Positions 1-8,221 of a stretch of DNA of 64,000 nt are shown here, piece by piece (the stretch's first letter is position 1; the number at the start of each line of letters is the position of its first letter). This stretch comes from NAK82 sp036172345 (lineage in GTDB: Bacteria > Chloroflexota > Anaerolineae > 4572-78 > NAK82): assembly GCA_036172345.1 (NCBI GenBank), contig JASFBB010000180.1:1-64000 (forward strand), in the 5' to 3' direction. A program made the translations under genes and the position numbers. The notes under the pieces were generated by a model. It was not told where the DNA came from, did no database searches, and saw nothing but the letters and a program-made list of their open reading frames with translations.

Positions 1-495
1 TTGGTCAACAACGCCGGCATCTGCCCGATGACCCCCTTCGAGCAGATCAGCGAGCCAGAATGGGAACGCGTCTTGGCGGTCAACCTCAAGGGGGCCTTTC
101 TGTGCTGTCAGGCGGCACTGCCTTTTTTGCGCGACGCCGGGCCGCGGGGGCGCATCATCAACATCTCCTCTGTGGCAGGTCAGATGGGGGGCATCTCGGT
201 GGGCGTGCACTATGCCACGTCGAAAGCGGGGCTGATCGGGCTGACCAAGGCCTTGGCGCAGCGGCTGGCGCCCTATGGGGTGACGGTCAACTGCGTGGCG
301 CCCGGCACCACCGCCACCGAGATGACCACCGCCTGGCCGCGCGAGGACTTGGAACGTGCCCGGGAGCGCATCCCTTTGGGACGGCTGGCGCAGCCGGACG
401 AAATTGCCGCCGCGGTGTGCTATCTCGCCTCAGACCGGGCGGCGTTCATCACCGGCGCCACGCTCGACATCAACGGAGGCCTGTACCTGCGCTGA
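1..495 (+). CDS. Short-chain dehydrogenase/reductase, 5' end outside window
   Basis: This is the C-terminal two thirds of a classical SDR oxidoreductase (NAD(P)H-dependent, FabG-like). The Rossmann glycine motif lies upstream of base 1. Visible are the NNAG motif (residues 3-6), the catalytic Ser in INISS (about 56-57), and the YxxxK pair Tyr71/Lys75 in YATSK. The family-typical PG turn follows near 101, and the ending is TGATLDINGG-like. Family members are about 250 aa, so roughly 85 residues are missing. The reading frame is open from base 1. The substrate cannot be told from this part. It faces the next gene tail to tail, so it belongs to a separate transcript. Confidence 0.9.
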   Translation: MVNNAGICPMTPFEQISEPEWERVLAVNLKGAFLCCQAALPFLRDAGPRGRIINISSVAGQMGGISVGVHYATSKAGLIGLTKALAQRLAPYGVTVNCVAPGTTATEMTTAWPREDLERARERIPLGRLAQPDEIAAAVCYLASDRAAFITGATLDINGGLYLR

Positions 496-640
496 GAGAT
501 CGTTTCAACATCCAGACAGACAGCCATGAACGTCGCTGTGGAAGGGTCTAGGAGCAGACTCACAGGGGACGACGAGCAAAGGCGCTTGGACCGCCACGGG
601 CGGACGGCTACAGGCCCCGCAGAGGCGGTTTCAATCGCCA

Positions 641-1645
641 CTATCCATCCTCCTCAAGGATGGCACCGACAACCGGTTCCGGGCGGTAGATTGCCTGCGC
701 GCCGGCAGCGCGCAGCGCTTTCTCCAGCGGCGCAGTATTCTCGTCGAGCCACAGCGCGATGATCGTGCCGCCGTCGCCCGCACCCGCTAGCTTGGCGGCC
801 GGCGCTCCCGCGGCCAGCGCAGCAGCGATGAGGCGCTCATTCGACTCGCCGGAGCCACCCAGATCGCGCTGGATGGCGTGGTTTTCGTTCATCGCACGCG
901 CCAGGAGATCCCAGTCCTCGAGCAGCAGCGCACGCTTGCCGATGCGCGCCAGCTCGGTGATGCGCTTATAGCCCTCCACCACCTGGGGATCACCCTCCAG
1001 CCAGCGCTCGCGCAGCGGCTTGTGCACCGCGCCCGAAGAATGCTCCACCCCTGTGAATCCCAACACAAAAGGCAGGTGTCGCACATAGGAGGAGATCGGC
1101 TCAATGGTGGCAAATAATTCCGCTTCTTCGGCGCGGTAGAACTGCTTGCCGCGAAAATCCATGTAGTTGAGGCCGCCGAAGGTGCACATATAGGCGTCCT
1201 GATAGCCGCACACCACCTTGAGATGATGGAGCTCCACAAAACGCGCCTTTTCAGCCAGCTGATAGCGATTGAGATGAACTCCCATCCACGCCAGCAATCC
1301 CTGCAACAGCGCCACCACCAGCGCGGTAGAACCGGCCAGCCCGCTGCGCAACGGGATCTCGCTCTCATACTCAATGCAACAACTGATGGATGGCAGGCGC
1401 AAATAGGTCAGCACCGCCCGGGCCACATCGAAGCCATCCCCACGCGGACGCAGGTCGCGCCACTCCTGGATATAACATGTTGCGCCGTTGGTGCATAGCG
1501 TCAACCTGTCCGCCGGCGTGATGCGCACCCGCGCGCGCATCGGCACCGAACAAGACAACACAGCACCGCCATACATATCGGTGGGATTGCCGATGACACC
1601 CGCGCGACCCGGCGCCGAGCTGATGATCTGTCGCTCAGAGCTCAT
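641..1645 (-). CDS. GHMP sugar kinase, glucuronokinase-like
   Basis: 334-residue GHMP-superfamily kinase. The N-terminal motif APGRAGVIGNPTDMYGG (11-27) resembles the opening of glucuronokinases. The ATP-binding motif IPLRSGLAGSTALV is at 97-110, and the C-terminal GHMP motif KLAGAGDGG is near 285. The expected reaction is ATP-dependent phosphorylation of the anomeric carbon of a sugar or uronic acid; the exact sugar is inferred. The start overlaps the 3' end of the galU-like gene by 11 bp, so the two are co-transcribed and translationally coupled. Together a sugar 1-kinase and a UTP:sugar-1-phosphate uridylyltransferase would make a UDP-sugar by salvage. Mevalonate-pathway kinases are an alternative, but a separate mevalonate kinase is present at 43.2 kb. 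Confidence 0.8.
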   Translation of the reverse strand: MSSERQIISSAPGRAGVIGNPTDMYGGAVLSCSVPMRARVRITPADRLTLCTNGATCYIQEWRDLRPRGDGFDVARAVLTYLRLPSISCCIEYESEIPLRSGLAGSTALVVALLQGLLAWMGVHLNRYQLAEKARFVELHHLKVVCGYQDAYMCTFGGLNYMDFRGKQFYRAEEAELFATIEPISSYVRHLPFVLGFTGVEHSSGAVHKPLRERWLEGDPQVVEGYKRITELARIGKRALLLEDWDLLARAMNENHAIQRDLGGSGESNERLIAAALAAGAPAAKLAGAGDGGTIIALWLDENTAPLEKALRAAGAQAIYRPEPVVGAILEEDG

Positions 1646-2537
1646 AAGCCTTGGATTTCAGGTATTGGCGTGCCAGGTAGCCGTAACGCTCATCCGCCAG
1701 CGCGAAATCGATAAAGGTGCGAAAATAGCTTTCAAAGTTGCCGATGTCGTAGCGTCGTTCATCGGCGCGGAACAGCCATGCATAGACGGGATGCCCCATT
1801 TGCAAGAGTAGTTTGATGGCATCGGTCAGCTGAATCTCGCCGCGGCTATCCGGAGGGGTGCGCGCAAGTGCCTCAAAGATGAGCGGGCTGAAGACATAAC
1901 GTGCCGCCACCGCCAGCCGACTGGCCACCGTGCCGCGTGGCGGTTTTTCAACAATGTCAACCACAGGGGTCGGCTCGCCAGGTGGCACCGGATCGCGCCC
2001 GACCATCACAATACCGTAGCGCTGGGTTTCCTCTAAAGGTACCTCTTCAACCGCGATCACCGCCGCGGCCTGTAATTCCAAATGGGCTTTCATCATCGCA
2101 CGCAGAGGAGCGGCCGGCTCGGGGGCGGCCACCAGCGAATCACCCAACGCCACGACGCAATGCTCGCCATCCACAAACTCGGCACCCAATGCCACGGCAT
2201 CGCCCAGCCCGCGCGGGCTGCTTTGCCGCGTATAGAAGAAATGCGAATCGCGCTGGATATAAGCCAGCTCGGCCAACATCGCTTCATTGCCCGCTTGCTT
2301 CAGCGCGCCCAGCAGCACCGGGTCGGTGTCGAAATGGTCCTCGATGGCTTGCTTGCGACGCCCCGTGATGATGAGAATCTGCTTCAGCCCGGCGTCCTGG
2401 AGCTCCTCGACCACGTACTGCATCGCCGGCTTGCGACCCACCGGCAACATCTCCTTGGGCTGCGACTTGGTGGCCGGCAACAATCGCGTGCCGAGCCCCG
2501 CCGCGGGTATAATGGCCTTGGTAATTTGCTGTGTCAT
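1635..2537 (-). CDS. galU: UTP-glucose-1-phosphate uridylyltransferase
   Basis: 300-residue nucleotidyltransferase of the GalU type, making UDP-glucose (or a related UDP-sugar) from UTP and sugar 1-phosphate. The N-terminal signature AAGLGTRLLPATKSQPKEM carries the nucleotide-binding glycines, catalytic Arg and Lys. The GDSLV region and the VEKP segment typical of the family follow. I place the start at the ATG at 2537 rather than at the upstream in-frame ATG (2669). A strong GGAGGG Shine-Dalgarno sits just before 2537, and the extra 44 residues have no family character. It is the first gene of a two-gene operon with the GHMP kinase. Confidence 0.9.
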   Translation of the reverse strand: MTQQITKAIIPAAGLGTRLLPATKSQPKEMLPVGRKPAMQYVVEELQDAGLKQILIITGRRKQAIEDHFDTDPVLLGALKQAGNEAMLAELAYIQRDSHFFYTRQSSPRGLGDAVALGAEFVDGEHCVVALGDSLVAAPEPAAPLRAMMKAHLELQAAAVIAVEEVPLEETQRYGIVMVGRDPVPPGEPTPVVDIVEKPPRGTVASRLAVAARYVFSPLIFEALARTPPDSRGEIQLTDAIKLLLQMGHPVYAWLFRADERRYDIGNFESYFRTFIDFALADERYGYLARQYLKSKAYEL

Positions 2538-3130
2538 CACTCCCTCCCACCAGATTGGGGCGGTCCATGTCCATCTTTTATCATACCTTGGAGACAGGAA
2601 GGGCGCAACCTTCGGCGGGTGCGGAATGATGACGTTGCTGGAAGTTACAGCTCGCTTCCCCATCTTCATTATCTCAATTATCTCAGACGATTCAGTTCTT
2701 ATAGTCGCAGCCGTAGAGTCTGATAAGTGGGTGGATAAAGTGGTATTGGCTGCCAGATTGGGGTGGCGGCTTGGGCAGAAGTGCCAGCAGTTGTGCTAGC
2801 GGGCACGCCGGGGTGTGGAAAAGTGGGTTGATGTGCTGTGGACAGAGGATGTGTAGCAAAGGTAGGGGTGGCTCGCTGCAGATGATGCGCGCCGCGAAGC
2901 GAGAGGTTTTCCCCAATCCAGCGACAGGTTACCTACAGGGCCGCAGGGGTTATCGACAGGTGACCCTCTGCCTGGTCAGCGAGTGTTCACCATCTATGGG
3001 GCATCAGCATAGGTAAGTCAGACACGATGCGCGCTGCCAATATGCTGATCCGTTGCGCAGGTGTCGCAGAGCGAGTTAGGGGATAGTCGGAACGGGGACA
3101 AATGCTAGCACACCGATGGGATGGTTTCGA
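2538..3130. other. Non-coding region with DnaA-box-like sites; possible replication origin
   Basis: No convincing gene lies in these 590 bases. About 230 bp hold several near-matches to the DnaA box TTATCCACA or its complement: GGTGGATAA (2730), TGTGGAAAA (2814), TGTGGACAG (2837), TTTTCCCCA (2907), TTACCTACA (2929) and TTATCGACA (2950), each 7-8 of 9. An AT-richer stretch lies at about 2660-2710. parA and parB begin just beyond the adjacent tRNA. These points would fit an oriC. However, the genes to its right run on the minus strand toward it, no dnaA/dnaN/gidA is visible, and I found no parS 16-mer. Treat it as a candidate only. Confidence 0.3.
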
Positions 3131-3204
3131 TGGGCGCGAGAGGGTTCGAACCTCTGACCTCACGGATGTGAACCGTGCGCTCTGACCGGCTGAGCTACGC
3201 GCCC
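3131..3204 (-). tRNA. tRNA-Val (anticodon CAC)
   Basis: The minus strand folds as a complete cloverleaf. The acceptor stem is GGGCGCG/CGCGCCC, with a D-arm GCTC/GAGC. The anticodon stem CACGG/CCGTG encloses the loop TTCACAT (anticodon CAC, reading GUG). The T-arm is AGAGG-TTCGAAC-CCTCT, and A is the discriminator base. The CCA end is not encoded. It lies downstream of parB in the same direction but has its own promoter. Confidence 0.95.
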
Positions 3205-3222
3205 TCCCAGACTTCACCTTCT

Positions 3223-3251
3223 ATTATAACCTTCTGTTGGGAAATTTGCAA
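3223..3251 (-). promoter_or_regulatory. Promoter of tRNA-Val
   Basis: Reading the minus strand, TTGCAA (-35) is followed after 17 bases by TATAAT (-10). The -10 ends about 19 bases before the tRNA 5' end. Spacing and hexamers are close to the sigma-70 consensus. Confidence 0.7.
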
Positions 3252-3293
3252 GTCCCAATGGGCGCATTTCAATTTGGGGGTGAATAGAAGAGC

Positions 3294-3321
3294 GTAGGGA
3301 CGACCAGCCGATCGCCCCTAC
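3294..3321. repeat. Short REP-like inverted repeat after parB
   Basis: GTAGGGACGA and TCGCCCCTAC form an imperfect stem (9 of 10 pairs) around an 8-base loop, ending next to the parB stop codon. A similar element with the core AGGGGCG/CGCCCCT lies at 16640-16670. It may be a dispersed 3'-end hairpin that stabilises or ends transcripts. Confidence 0.55.
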
Positions 3322-4191
3322 TCACTCTCCTACCACTGCTTGATAGATCGCCTGGAGCTCTTCATCCGAGTAGAAGTGGATTACCAGGCGTCCGCCCTTC
3401 TTGCCGCGCAGCAGCTCCACTCGGGTGCCCAAACGCCCCTCGAAGCGCTCCACCACATGGCGATCCTGCGGCGAAAGGGTGCGTCCGGCAGATGCTGTGG
3501 CATCCTCAGCTGGCTCTGCCTGCAGTGCGCGCACCAGCGCCTCGGTCTGGCGCACCGTCAGGCCGCCGCGGCGGATAGCCTCCAGGGCGCGGAGCTGCTG
3601 TTCTACCGTGGGCAAAGCTAACAGGGCGCGTGCATGCCCCTCGCTGATCTCGCCGGCTGTCAGTGCCTGTTTGATCTCATCCGGCAACCTGAGCAGGCGC
3701 ACTGTGTTGGCCACCGCCACCCGGCTCTTGCCCACCTGTGCTGCCACCTCCTCCTGCGTCAACCCGAATTCGTCCATCAGTTGCTGATAGGCGCTGGCTT
3801 CCTCCAGCGGGTTTAGATCGGCGCGCTGGATGTTCTCCACCAGCGCCAGCTCGAGCATCTCACGCGGCGTGGTTTCCTTGACGATGGCCGGGACGCTCTC
3901 CAATCCGGCCAGCTGCGCCGCGCGCCAGCGCCGCTCCCCGGTGATGATCTGATACCCCTCATCCACCTTGGTCACCACCAGGGGTTGGATCACCCCATGG
4001 GCGCGGATGGAAGCCGCTAACCCTTCCAGCTCCTCCACGCTGATGTGTTGGCGCGGTTGCAACGGATTGGGTCGCAGCTGGGCAAGCGGTAGTTCGACAA
4101 CTCCTGCTGTCTGGGACTTGGTGGTTGTGGACTCCGCACTCGTGATGAGCGCCTCCAGTCCGCGTCCTAACACACTGCGCGACTTGCTCAT
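3322..4191 (-). CDS. parB: Chromosome-partitioning protein ParB
   Basis: 289-residue ParB/Spo0J. The N-terminal ParB/Srx (CTPase) domain spans about 30-120. It has the LRPNPLQPR segment and the GERRWRA motif that contacts CTP. A helix-turn-helix domain for parS recognition follows (LTQEEVAAQVGKSRVAVANTVRLL, about 135-160). A C-terminal dimerisation segment ends the protein. It binds parS, spreads as a clamp, and works with ParA in origin segregation. Its start overlaps the end of parA by 4 bp. No parS sequence was found nearby. Confidence 0.95.
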   Translation of the reverse strand: MSKSRSVLGRGLEALITSAESTTTKSQTAGVVELPLAQLRPNPLQPRQHISVEELEGLAASIRAHGVIQPLVVTKVDEGYQIITGERRWRAAQLAGLESVPAIVKETTPREMLELALVENIQRADLNPLEEASAYQQLMDEFGLTQEEVAAQVGKSRVAVANTVRLLRLPDEIKQALTAGEISEGHARALLALPTVEQQLRALEAIRRGGLTVRQTEALVRALQAEPAEDATASAGRTLSPQDRHVVERFEGRLGTRVELLRGKKGGRLVIHFYSDEELQAIYQAVVGE

Positions 4192-5003
4192 GGCAGTCCT
4201 CGCTCACGAACGGGTTGTTTCCCCCGTGCCAGCAATTCCTCGGCCAGGGCGGCATAAGCTATGGCGCCACTCGATTCGGGGGAGTAGGTGAAGATCGTCT
4301 CGCCAAAGCTAGGTGCTTCACTCAAGCGCACATTGCGCGGCACGATGGTCTGAAATACCTCGTCTGTTCGGAAGAACTTCTTCACTTCCTGGACGACCTC
4401 GTGAGACAGCCGTGTGCGTCCGTCGTACATCGTCAACACCACCCCGGCAATCTTGAGATGTGGATTGAGATGCTGGCGCACCAGCTCGATGGTGTGCAAA
4501 AGGTGGCTCAGCCCTTCCAGGGCTAGATACTCGCACTGCACCGGGATGATGACGCCGTCGTGGCTGGCGGTCAGGGCATTGACGGTCAGCAGTCCCAAGC
4601 TGGGAGGTGTGTCGATCAATACATAATCGTAATATCGCAAGATGGGAGCAAGTGCCTTGCGCAGGCGCGTCTCACGCCCTATTAGCCCCACCAGCTCCAC
4701 CTCCGCTCCGGCCAGTGCCGGGGTAGATGGCACGACGTGCAGCCGTGGCCGCCGTGTCGTGCGAATGGCATGTCCAATAGGCCGCTCGCTGACAAGTACC
4801 TCGTAGATCGTGGGGAGATCGTTCGCGGGAGAACCTCCCTCCCTCTCGCGCATGCCCAGGCTGGAAGTCGCATTCGCCTGCGGGTCTACATCGACGACCA
4901 GCACGCTGTGCCCGCGCATGGTCAAATAATCGCCCACATTGACCACCGTGGTGGTCTTGCCGACACCCCCCTTTTGGTTGGCGACGCAATAGACGAGTGC
5001 CAT
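4188..5003 (-). CDS. parA: Chromosome-partitioning ATPase ParA (Soj)
   Basis: 271-residue ParA/MinD-family ATPase with the deviant Walker A motif KGGVGKTTT near residues 11-19, the A' motif VLVVDVDPQANAT, and Walker B YVLIDTPPSLG. It forms the ATP-dependent partner of ParB on the nucleoid. It starts 11 bp after the stop codon of the glnQ-like ABC gene on the same strand, so parAB is probably transcribed as the tail of the amino-acid transporter operon. That is unusual company for a partition locus; parAB is more often beside gidA/gidB. Confidence 0.95.
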   Translation of the reverse strand: MALVYCVANQKGGVGKTTTVVNVGDYLTMRGHSVLVVDVDPQANATSSLGMREREGGSPANDLPTIYEVLVSERPIGHAIRTTRRPRLHVVPSTPALAGAEVELVGLIGRETRLRKALAPILRYYDYVLIDTPPSLGLLTVNALTASHDGVIIPVQCEYLALEGLSHLLHTIELVRQHLNPHLKIAGVVLTMYDGRTRLSHEVVQEVKKFFRTDEVFQTIVPRNVRLSEAPSFGETIFTYSPESSGAIAYAALAEELLARGKQPVRERGLP

Positions 5004-5014
5004 AGGTGTTTCTG

Positions 5015-5755
5015 CTAATGCAGCACCTTGCTCAGGAAGAGCTTCGTCCGCTCGTGCTTCGGGCTGTAATAGATTTCATCGGGGGTGCCCTGTTCGATGA
5101 TCTGCCCTTCATCCATGAAAATCATGCGCGTCGCCGCCGCGCGGGCGAACCCCATTTCGTGGGAGACCACCACCATCGTCATCCCCTCGCGCGCCAGATC
5201 CAGCATCACATCCAGCACTTCTTTGATCATCTCCGGGTCGAGCGCGGAGGTTGGTTCGTCGAACAGCATGATCTTGGGCTGCATAGCCAATGCGCGCGCG
5301 ATCGCCACGCGCTGTTGTTGCCCCCCTGAGAGCTGATGGGGGTAGCTGTCCGCCTTGTCCGGAATCCCCACCTTCTCGAGCAGCTCGCGTGCGATGGCGA
5401 CGGCTTGTTCCTCGCTGCGCTTGCGCACCACCCGTTGCGCCAGGGTGATGTTCTCCAGCGCCGTCAGATGGGGGAAGAGGTTGAAGAGTTGGAAGACCAT
5501 CCCTACCTCCGCCCGCACCTTGTTGATGTTTTGGGCTTTATCGAGCGGAATGCCGTCCACGACGATGCGCCCGCTGTCGATGGTCTCTAAATGGTTGATG
5601 CAGCGCAACATTGTGGACTTTCCCGAGCCGCTGGGGCCGATCACGACCACCACCTCGCCCAACGCCACTTCCAGGCTGACGCCGCGCAACGCGTGCACGT
5701 TGCCAAAACGCTTGTGCACGTTCTCGAGTATGATCACAGGTTGCCCGGATGCCAT
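5015..5755 (-). CDS. glnQ: Polar amino-acid ABC transporter ATPase, GlnQ type
   Basis: 246-residue ABC ATPase of the PAAT (glutamine/histidine-type) family. It has Walker A GPSGSGKST near 40, the signature LSGGQQQR, Walker B IMLFDEPTSALDPEM and the switch His in VVSHEMG. It should power import through the permease encoded immediately upstream (gap 67 bp). It is the only ABC ATPase between the dpp permeases and parA, so it may be the only ATPase available to that part of the locus. Length and motifs are entirely normal. Confidence 0.93.
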   Translation of the reverse strand: MASGQPVIILENVHKRFGNVHALRGVSLEVALGEVVVVIGPSGSGKSTMLRCINHLETIDSGRIVVDGIPLDKAQNINKVRAEVGMVFQLFNLFPHLTALENITLAQRVVRKRSEEQAVAIARELLEKVGIPDKADSYPHQLSGGQQQRVAIARALAMQPKIMLFDEPTSALDPEMIKEVLDVMLDLAREGMTMVVVSHEMGFARAAATRMIFMDEGQIIEQGTPDEIYYSPKHERTKLFLSKVLH

Positions 5756-5822
5756 AGGTTCTTATCCCCCCTCGTTTCGCACATCTCGCCCAGCTTTCCG
5801 TCATCCTGATCCGTGGGCAATT

Positions 5823-7166
5823 TCACCTGCCTGGCAAGCTCGTCCTGCGCTCCACCGTGCGCACCATCAGTGAGAGCAGCAGGGTCATCACTAAGTACAC
5901 GAGCACCACCGAATTGAACCCCTCAAAAGCGCGAAAATTGCGCGAGATCCACAAGCGGCCTTGTTGCAATACCTCAGGCAGCGCGATAACAGAAATGAGC
6001 GACGAGTCCTTGAGCATCGAGATGAAGTCATTGCCCAAAGGTGGCAGCACCACGCGCACTGCCTGGGGCAGGATGATGTAGCGCATCGCCTGCATATAGC
6101 TCATTCCCAATGAGCGCGCTGCCTCCATCTGCCCGCGTGGGATGGATTGGATGCCCGCACGAAACACTTCGGCCAGATAGGCGCCATAACCGAACGCCAG
6201 GCCGATCAGCGCGGAGGGCCAGCCGCGTAAGTCTACCATGTTCTCGGTGCTTTCACGCAGTGCCGGGGTCACCGCGAAGCCCATATACAGGATGATGACC
6301 AGCATCGGAACGCCGCGCACGACCTCGACATAGAGCGTAGAGATGGTATAGGGCAATGCTGGCAACAGGAACAGCAAAATTGGCCCCCCTAACACCAGCA
6401 AACCAGCTACTGGCAGCGTCCGCCATGCGGGCACCGCTGCCAGCACGACGAGCGCCAGTGCCAACCCGATCGCCACCCGTCTCCCCGCATGATAGGTCAG
6501 GTTGGGCGAACGGCTGGAGACGCGCATCACGCCAAAAATCAGCCCCAGCAGCAGAGCTCCCCCATAGGCCAGCAACGTGGTGCGGATGGTCAACAGCACC
6601 CCGTTCGCCGTGGCGATGCGCACCAGCATACGCCATGGATTGTTGCTGAAATCGTCATATACGACCACTTCATAACCAGCTACCGCATCGCCCGTCAGCG
6701 TGGGCGTGGAAGTATCGAGTTCGAGCGGTTGCTGTGGCGGCGCGGTTATGGGGGGCGACTCCTGGGCAGATACCCCCTCCGGCACCACAATACGATAGGC
6801 TTCACTGCGCCCCGCGAAGTTGCCCGCCTGATCGTTGAATTGGGCATAGAGCGTGTAGTGACCGGGCTCCAGGCCAGGTTGTACTGCCACCATCCAGCGC
6901 CCATTTTCGTCCACTGTGCCTCGCGCTACCACAACCTTATTCCACGGCAGGTCGAAGATGAAATAGAGCGCGTCGATATAACGCGTGTTCGTCAAGGCGG
7001 AGAAGCCGGCGATGACACCCACAATGATCACAATGATACCCCACCATGGGATGTGCTCCCAGGGGATTGCCAATCCTATACGCCCACGCCGGCGCGCTTC
7101 CCAATCGGGTTGTAGCGCTTTGGAAAGCGATTCGGTTTTTTCTCCTGATTCCATAGGTGGAGTCAC
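5823..7166 (-). CDS. Amino-acid ABC permease with extracytoplasmic insert
   Basis: 447-residue HisM/GlnP-type permease, about twice the usual 220-240. A first membrane segment (about 38-58) is followed by a soluble stretch of some 125 residues (60-185). It contains a beta-rich, Ig-like-looking part (VDENGRWMVAV...GHYTLYAQFND) and a Pro-rich linker. The BPD permease core comes after that. Its EAA loop is EAARSLGMSYMQAMRYIILPQA, with the PLGNDFISMLKDSSL segment of PAAT permeases. Extra hydrophobic segments sit inside the core (about 230-280). Translation probably starts at the GTG at 7166, with AGGAGAA eight bases upstream. It would pair with the GlnQ ATPase and perhaps with the SBP_bac_3 domain of the fused binding protein. 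Confidence 0.85.
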   Translation of the reverse strand: MTPPMESGEKTESLSKALQPDWEARRRGRIGLAIPWEHIPWWGIIVIIVGVIAGFSALTNTRYIDALYFIFDLPWNKVVVARGTVDENGRWMVAVQPGLEPGHYTLYAQFNDQAGNFAGRSEAYRIVVPEGVSAQESPPITAPPQQPLELDTSTPTLTGDAVAGYEVVVYDDFSNNPWRMLVRIATANGVLLTIRTTLLAYGGALLLGLIFGVMRVSSRSPNLTYHAGRRVAIGLALALVVLAAVPAWRTLPVAGLLVLGGPILLFLLPALPYTISTLYVEVVRGVPMLVIILYMGFAVTPALRESTENMVDLRGWPSALIGLAFGYGAYLAEVFRAGIQSIPRGQMEAARSLGMSYMQAMRYIILPQAVRVVLPPLGNDFISMLKDSSLISVIALPEVLQQGRLWISRNFRAFEGFNSVVLVYLVMTLLLSLMVRTVERRTSLPGR

Positions 7167-7261
7167 CTCATTCTCCTAACCCTCTAGAAGTATAGCACAT
7201 CGCCCCGTATCCTGATAGGACGCGCCGGTCATCTTCACGCCATGGGAGGATGCAATCTCTA

Positions 7262-8203
7262 TCACCTATGGCGTAAGCGCGGGTCGAGAGCATCGCGCAA
7301 CCCATCGCCCAATAGATTAAAGGATAACACGGTGAGCATAATAGCGAAGCCGGGGAAAAACACCAGGTGGGGCGCGGTGAACACTTGATTGCGCTCTTCG
7401 CTCAACATCAACCCCCATTCTGGCGTCGGCGGCTGCGCCCCCAATCCCAGAAAGGAGAGCGCCGCCGCGTCCAGAATTGCCGTAGCGATGCCCAGCGTCC
7501 CCTGCACGATCAGCGGTGTCAGCGCATTGGGCATAATGCGGCGGAACAAGATGCGCGCCGGTGGCACCCCAATCGCCCGATCTGCCAGCACAAAGTCCAT
7601 CTGCTTGATAGAAAGCACGCTGGAACGCATCACCCGCGCATAGATCGGGATCGAGACGATGCCGATTGCCAACAGGGCGTTGATCAGCCCCGGACCCAGG
7701 ACGGTGACGATGGCGATTGCCAGCAACAAGTAGGGAAAGGCCAGGATGACATCCATAATGCGCATCAGCAGGTTGTCCACCCAGCCGCCCACATAGCCGG
7801 ATACGGCGCCGATGAGCAAGCCGCCCACCACGATGGCGAACGACACGGTTGAGAAGCCGATCTGCAACGACAGACGCGAACCGTACACCATGCGGCTGAA
7901 GAAATCGCGCACATTGCCATCCACCCCCATCAGGTGCTGCGGCTGATCCGACGGACACCCCAACAGGTGGATACACGGCGGGCTGCGGCGTTTCACGTTC
8001 TCGACGCCGAGCAAAACCATCTCCGGATTATGCGTGGCGATCAGGGGGGCGAAGACGGCCGTGACAATCAGGAAGAAGAGCATCACCGCGCCGACAATGG
8101 CGGAGCGCCGGTGCACAATATTGCGCAGCGTGTCCGCCCAGAGGCTCGAGCCGCGCGGCATTATTTCATCTATCTTTCTAATCAGCAGTCCAGAGGGTGC
8201 CAT
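7262..8203 (-). CDS. dppC: Dipeptide/oligopeptide ABC permease, DppC type
   Basis: 313-residue BPD permease of the peptide/nickel family. The N-terminal OppC_N-like segment (RNIVHRRSAIVGAVMLFF) is followed by the periplasmic loop with MGVDGNVRDFFSRMVYGSR. The EAA loop is VLADRAIGVPPARILFRRIMPN. The family ending GDGLRDALDPRLR is present. It forms the heterodimeric channel with the adjacent DppB homologue (stop 8222, 18 bp before this start). No DppD/DppF ATPase gene follows, which is unusual. Confidence 0.92.
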   Translation of the reverse strand: MAPSGLLIRKIDEIMPRGSSLWADTLRNIVHRRSAIVGAVMLFFLIVTAVFAPLIATHNPEMVLLGVENVKRRSPPCIHLLGCPSDQPQHLMGVDGNVRDFFSRMVYGSRLSLQIGFSTVSFAIVVGGLLIGAVSGYVGGWVDNLLMRIMDVILAFPYLLLAIAIVTVLGPGLINALLAIGIVSIPIYARVMRSSVLSIKQMDFVLADRAIGVPPARILFRRIMPNALTPLIVQGTLGIATAILDAAALSFLGLGAQPPTPEWGLMLSEERNQVFTAPHLVFFPGFAIMLTVLSFNLLGDGLRDALDPRLRHR

Positions 8204-8221
8204 CGTGTGCTGCCCAAAAAC

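Noticed and set aside
2538..5003. Search for a parS site near parAB
   Set aside because: No sequence close to TGTTTCACGTGAAACA was seen in the surrounding bases, so no parS is reported.
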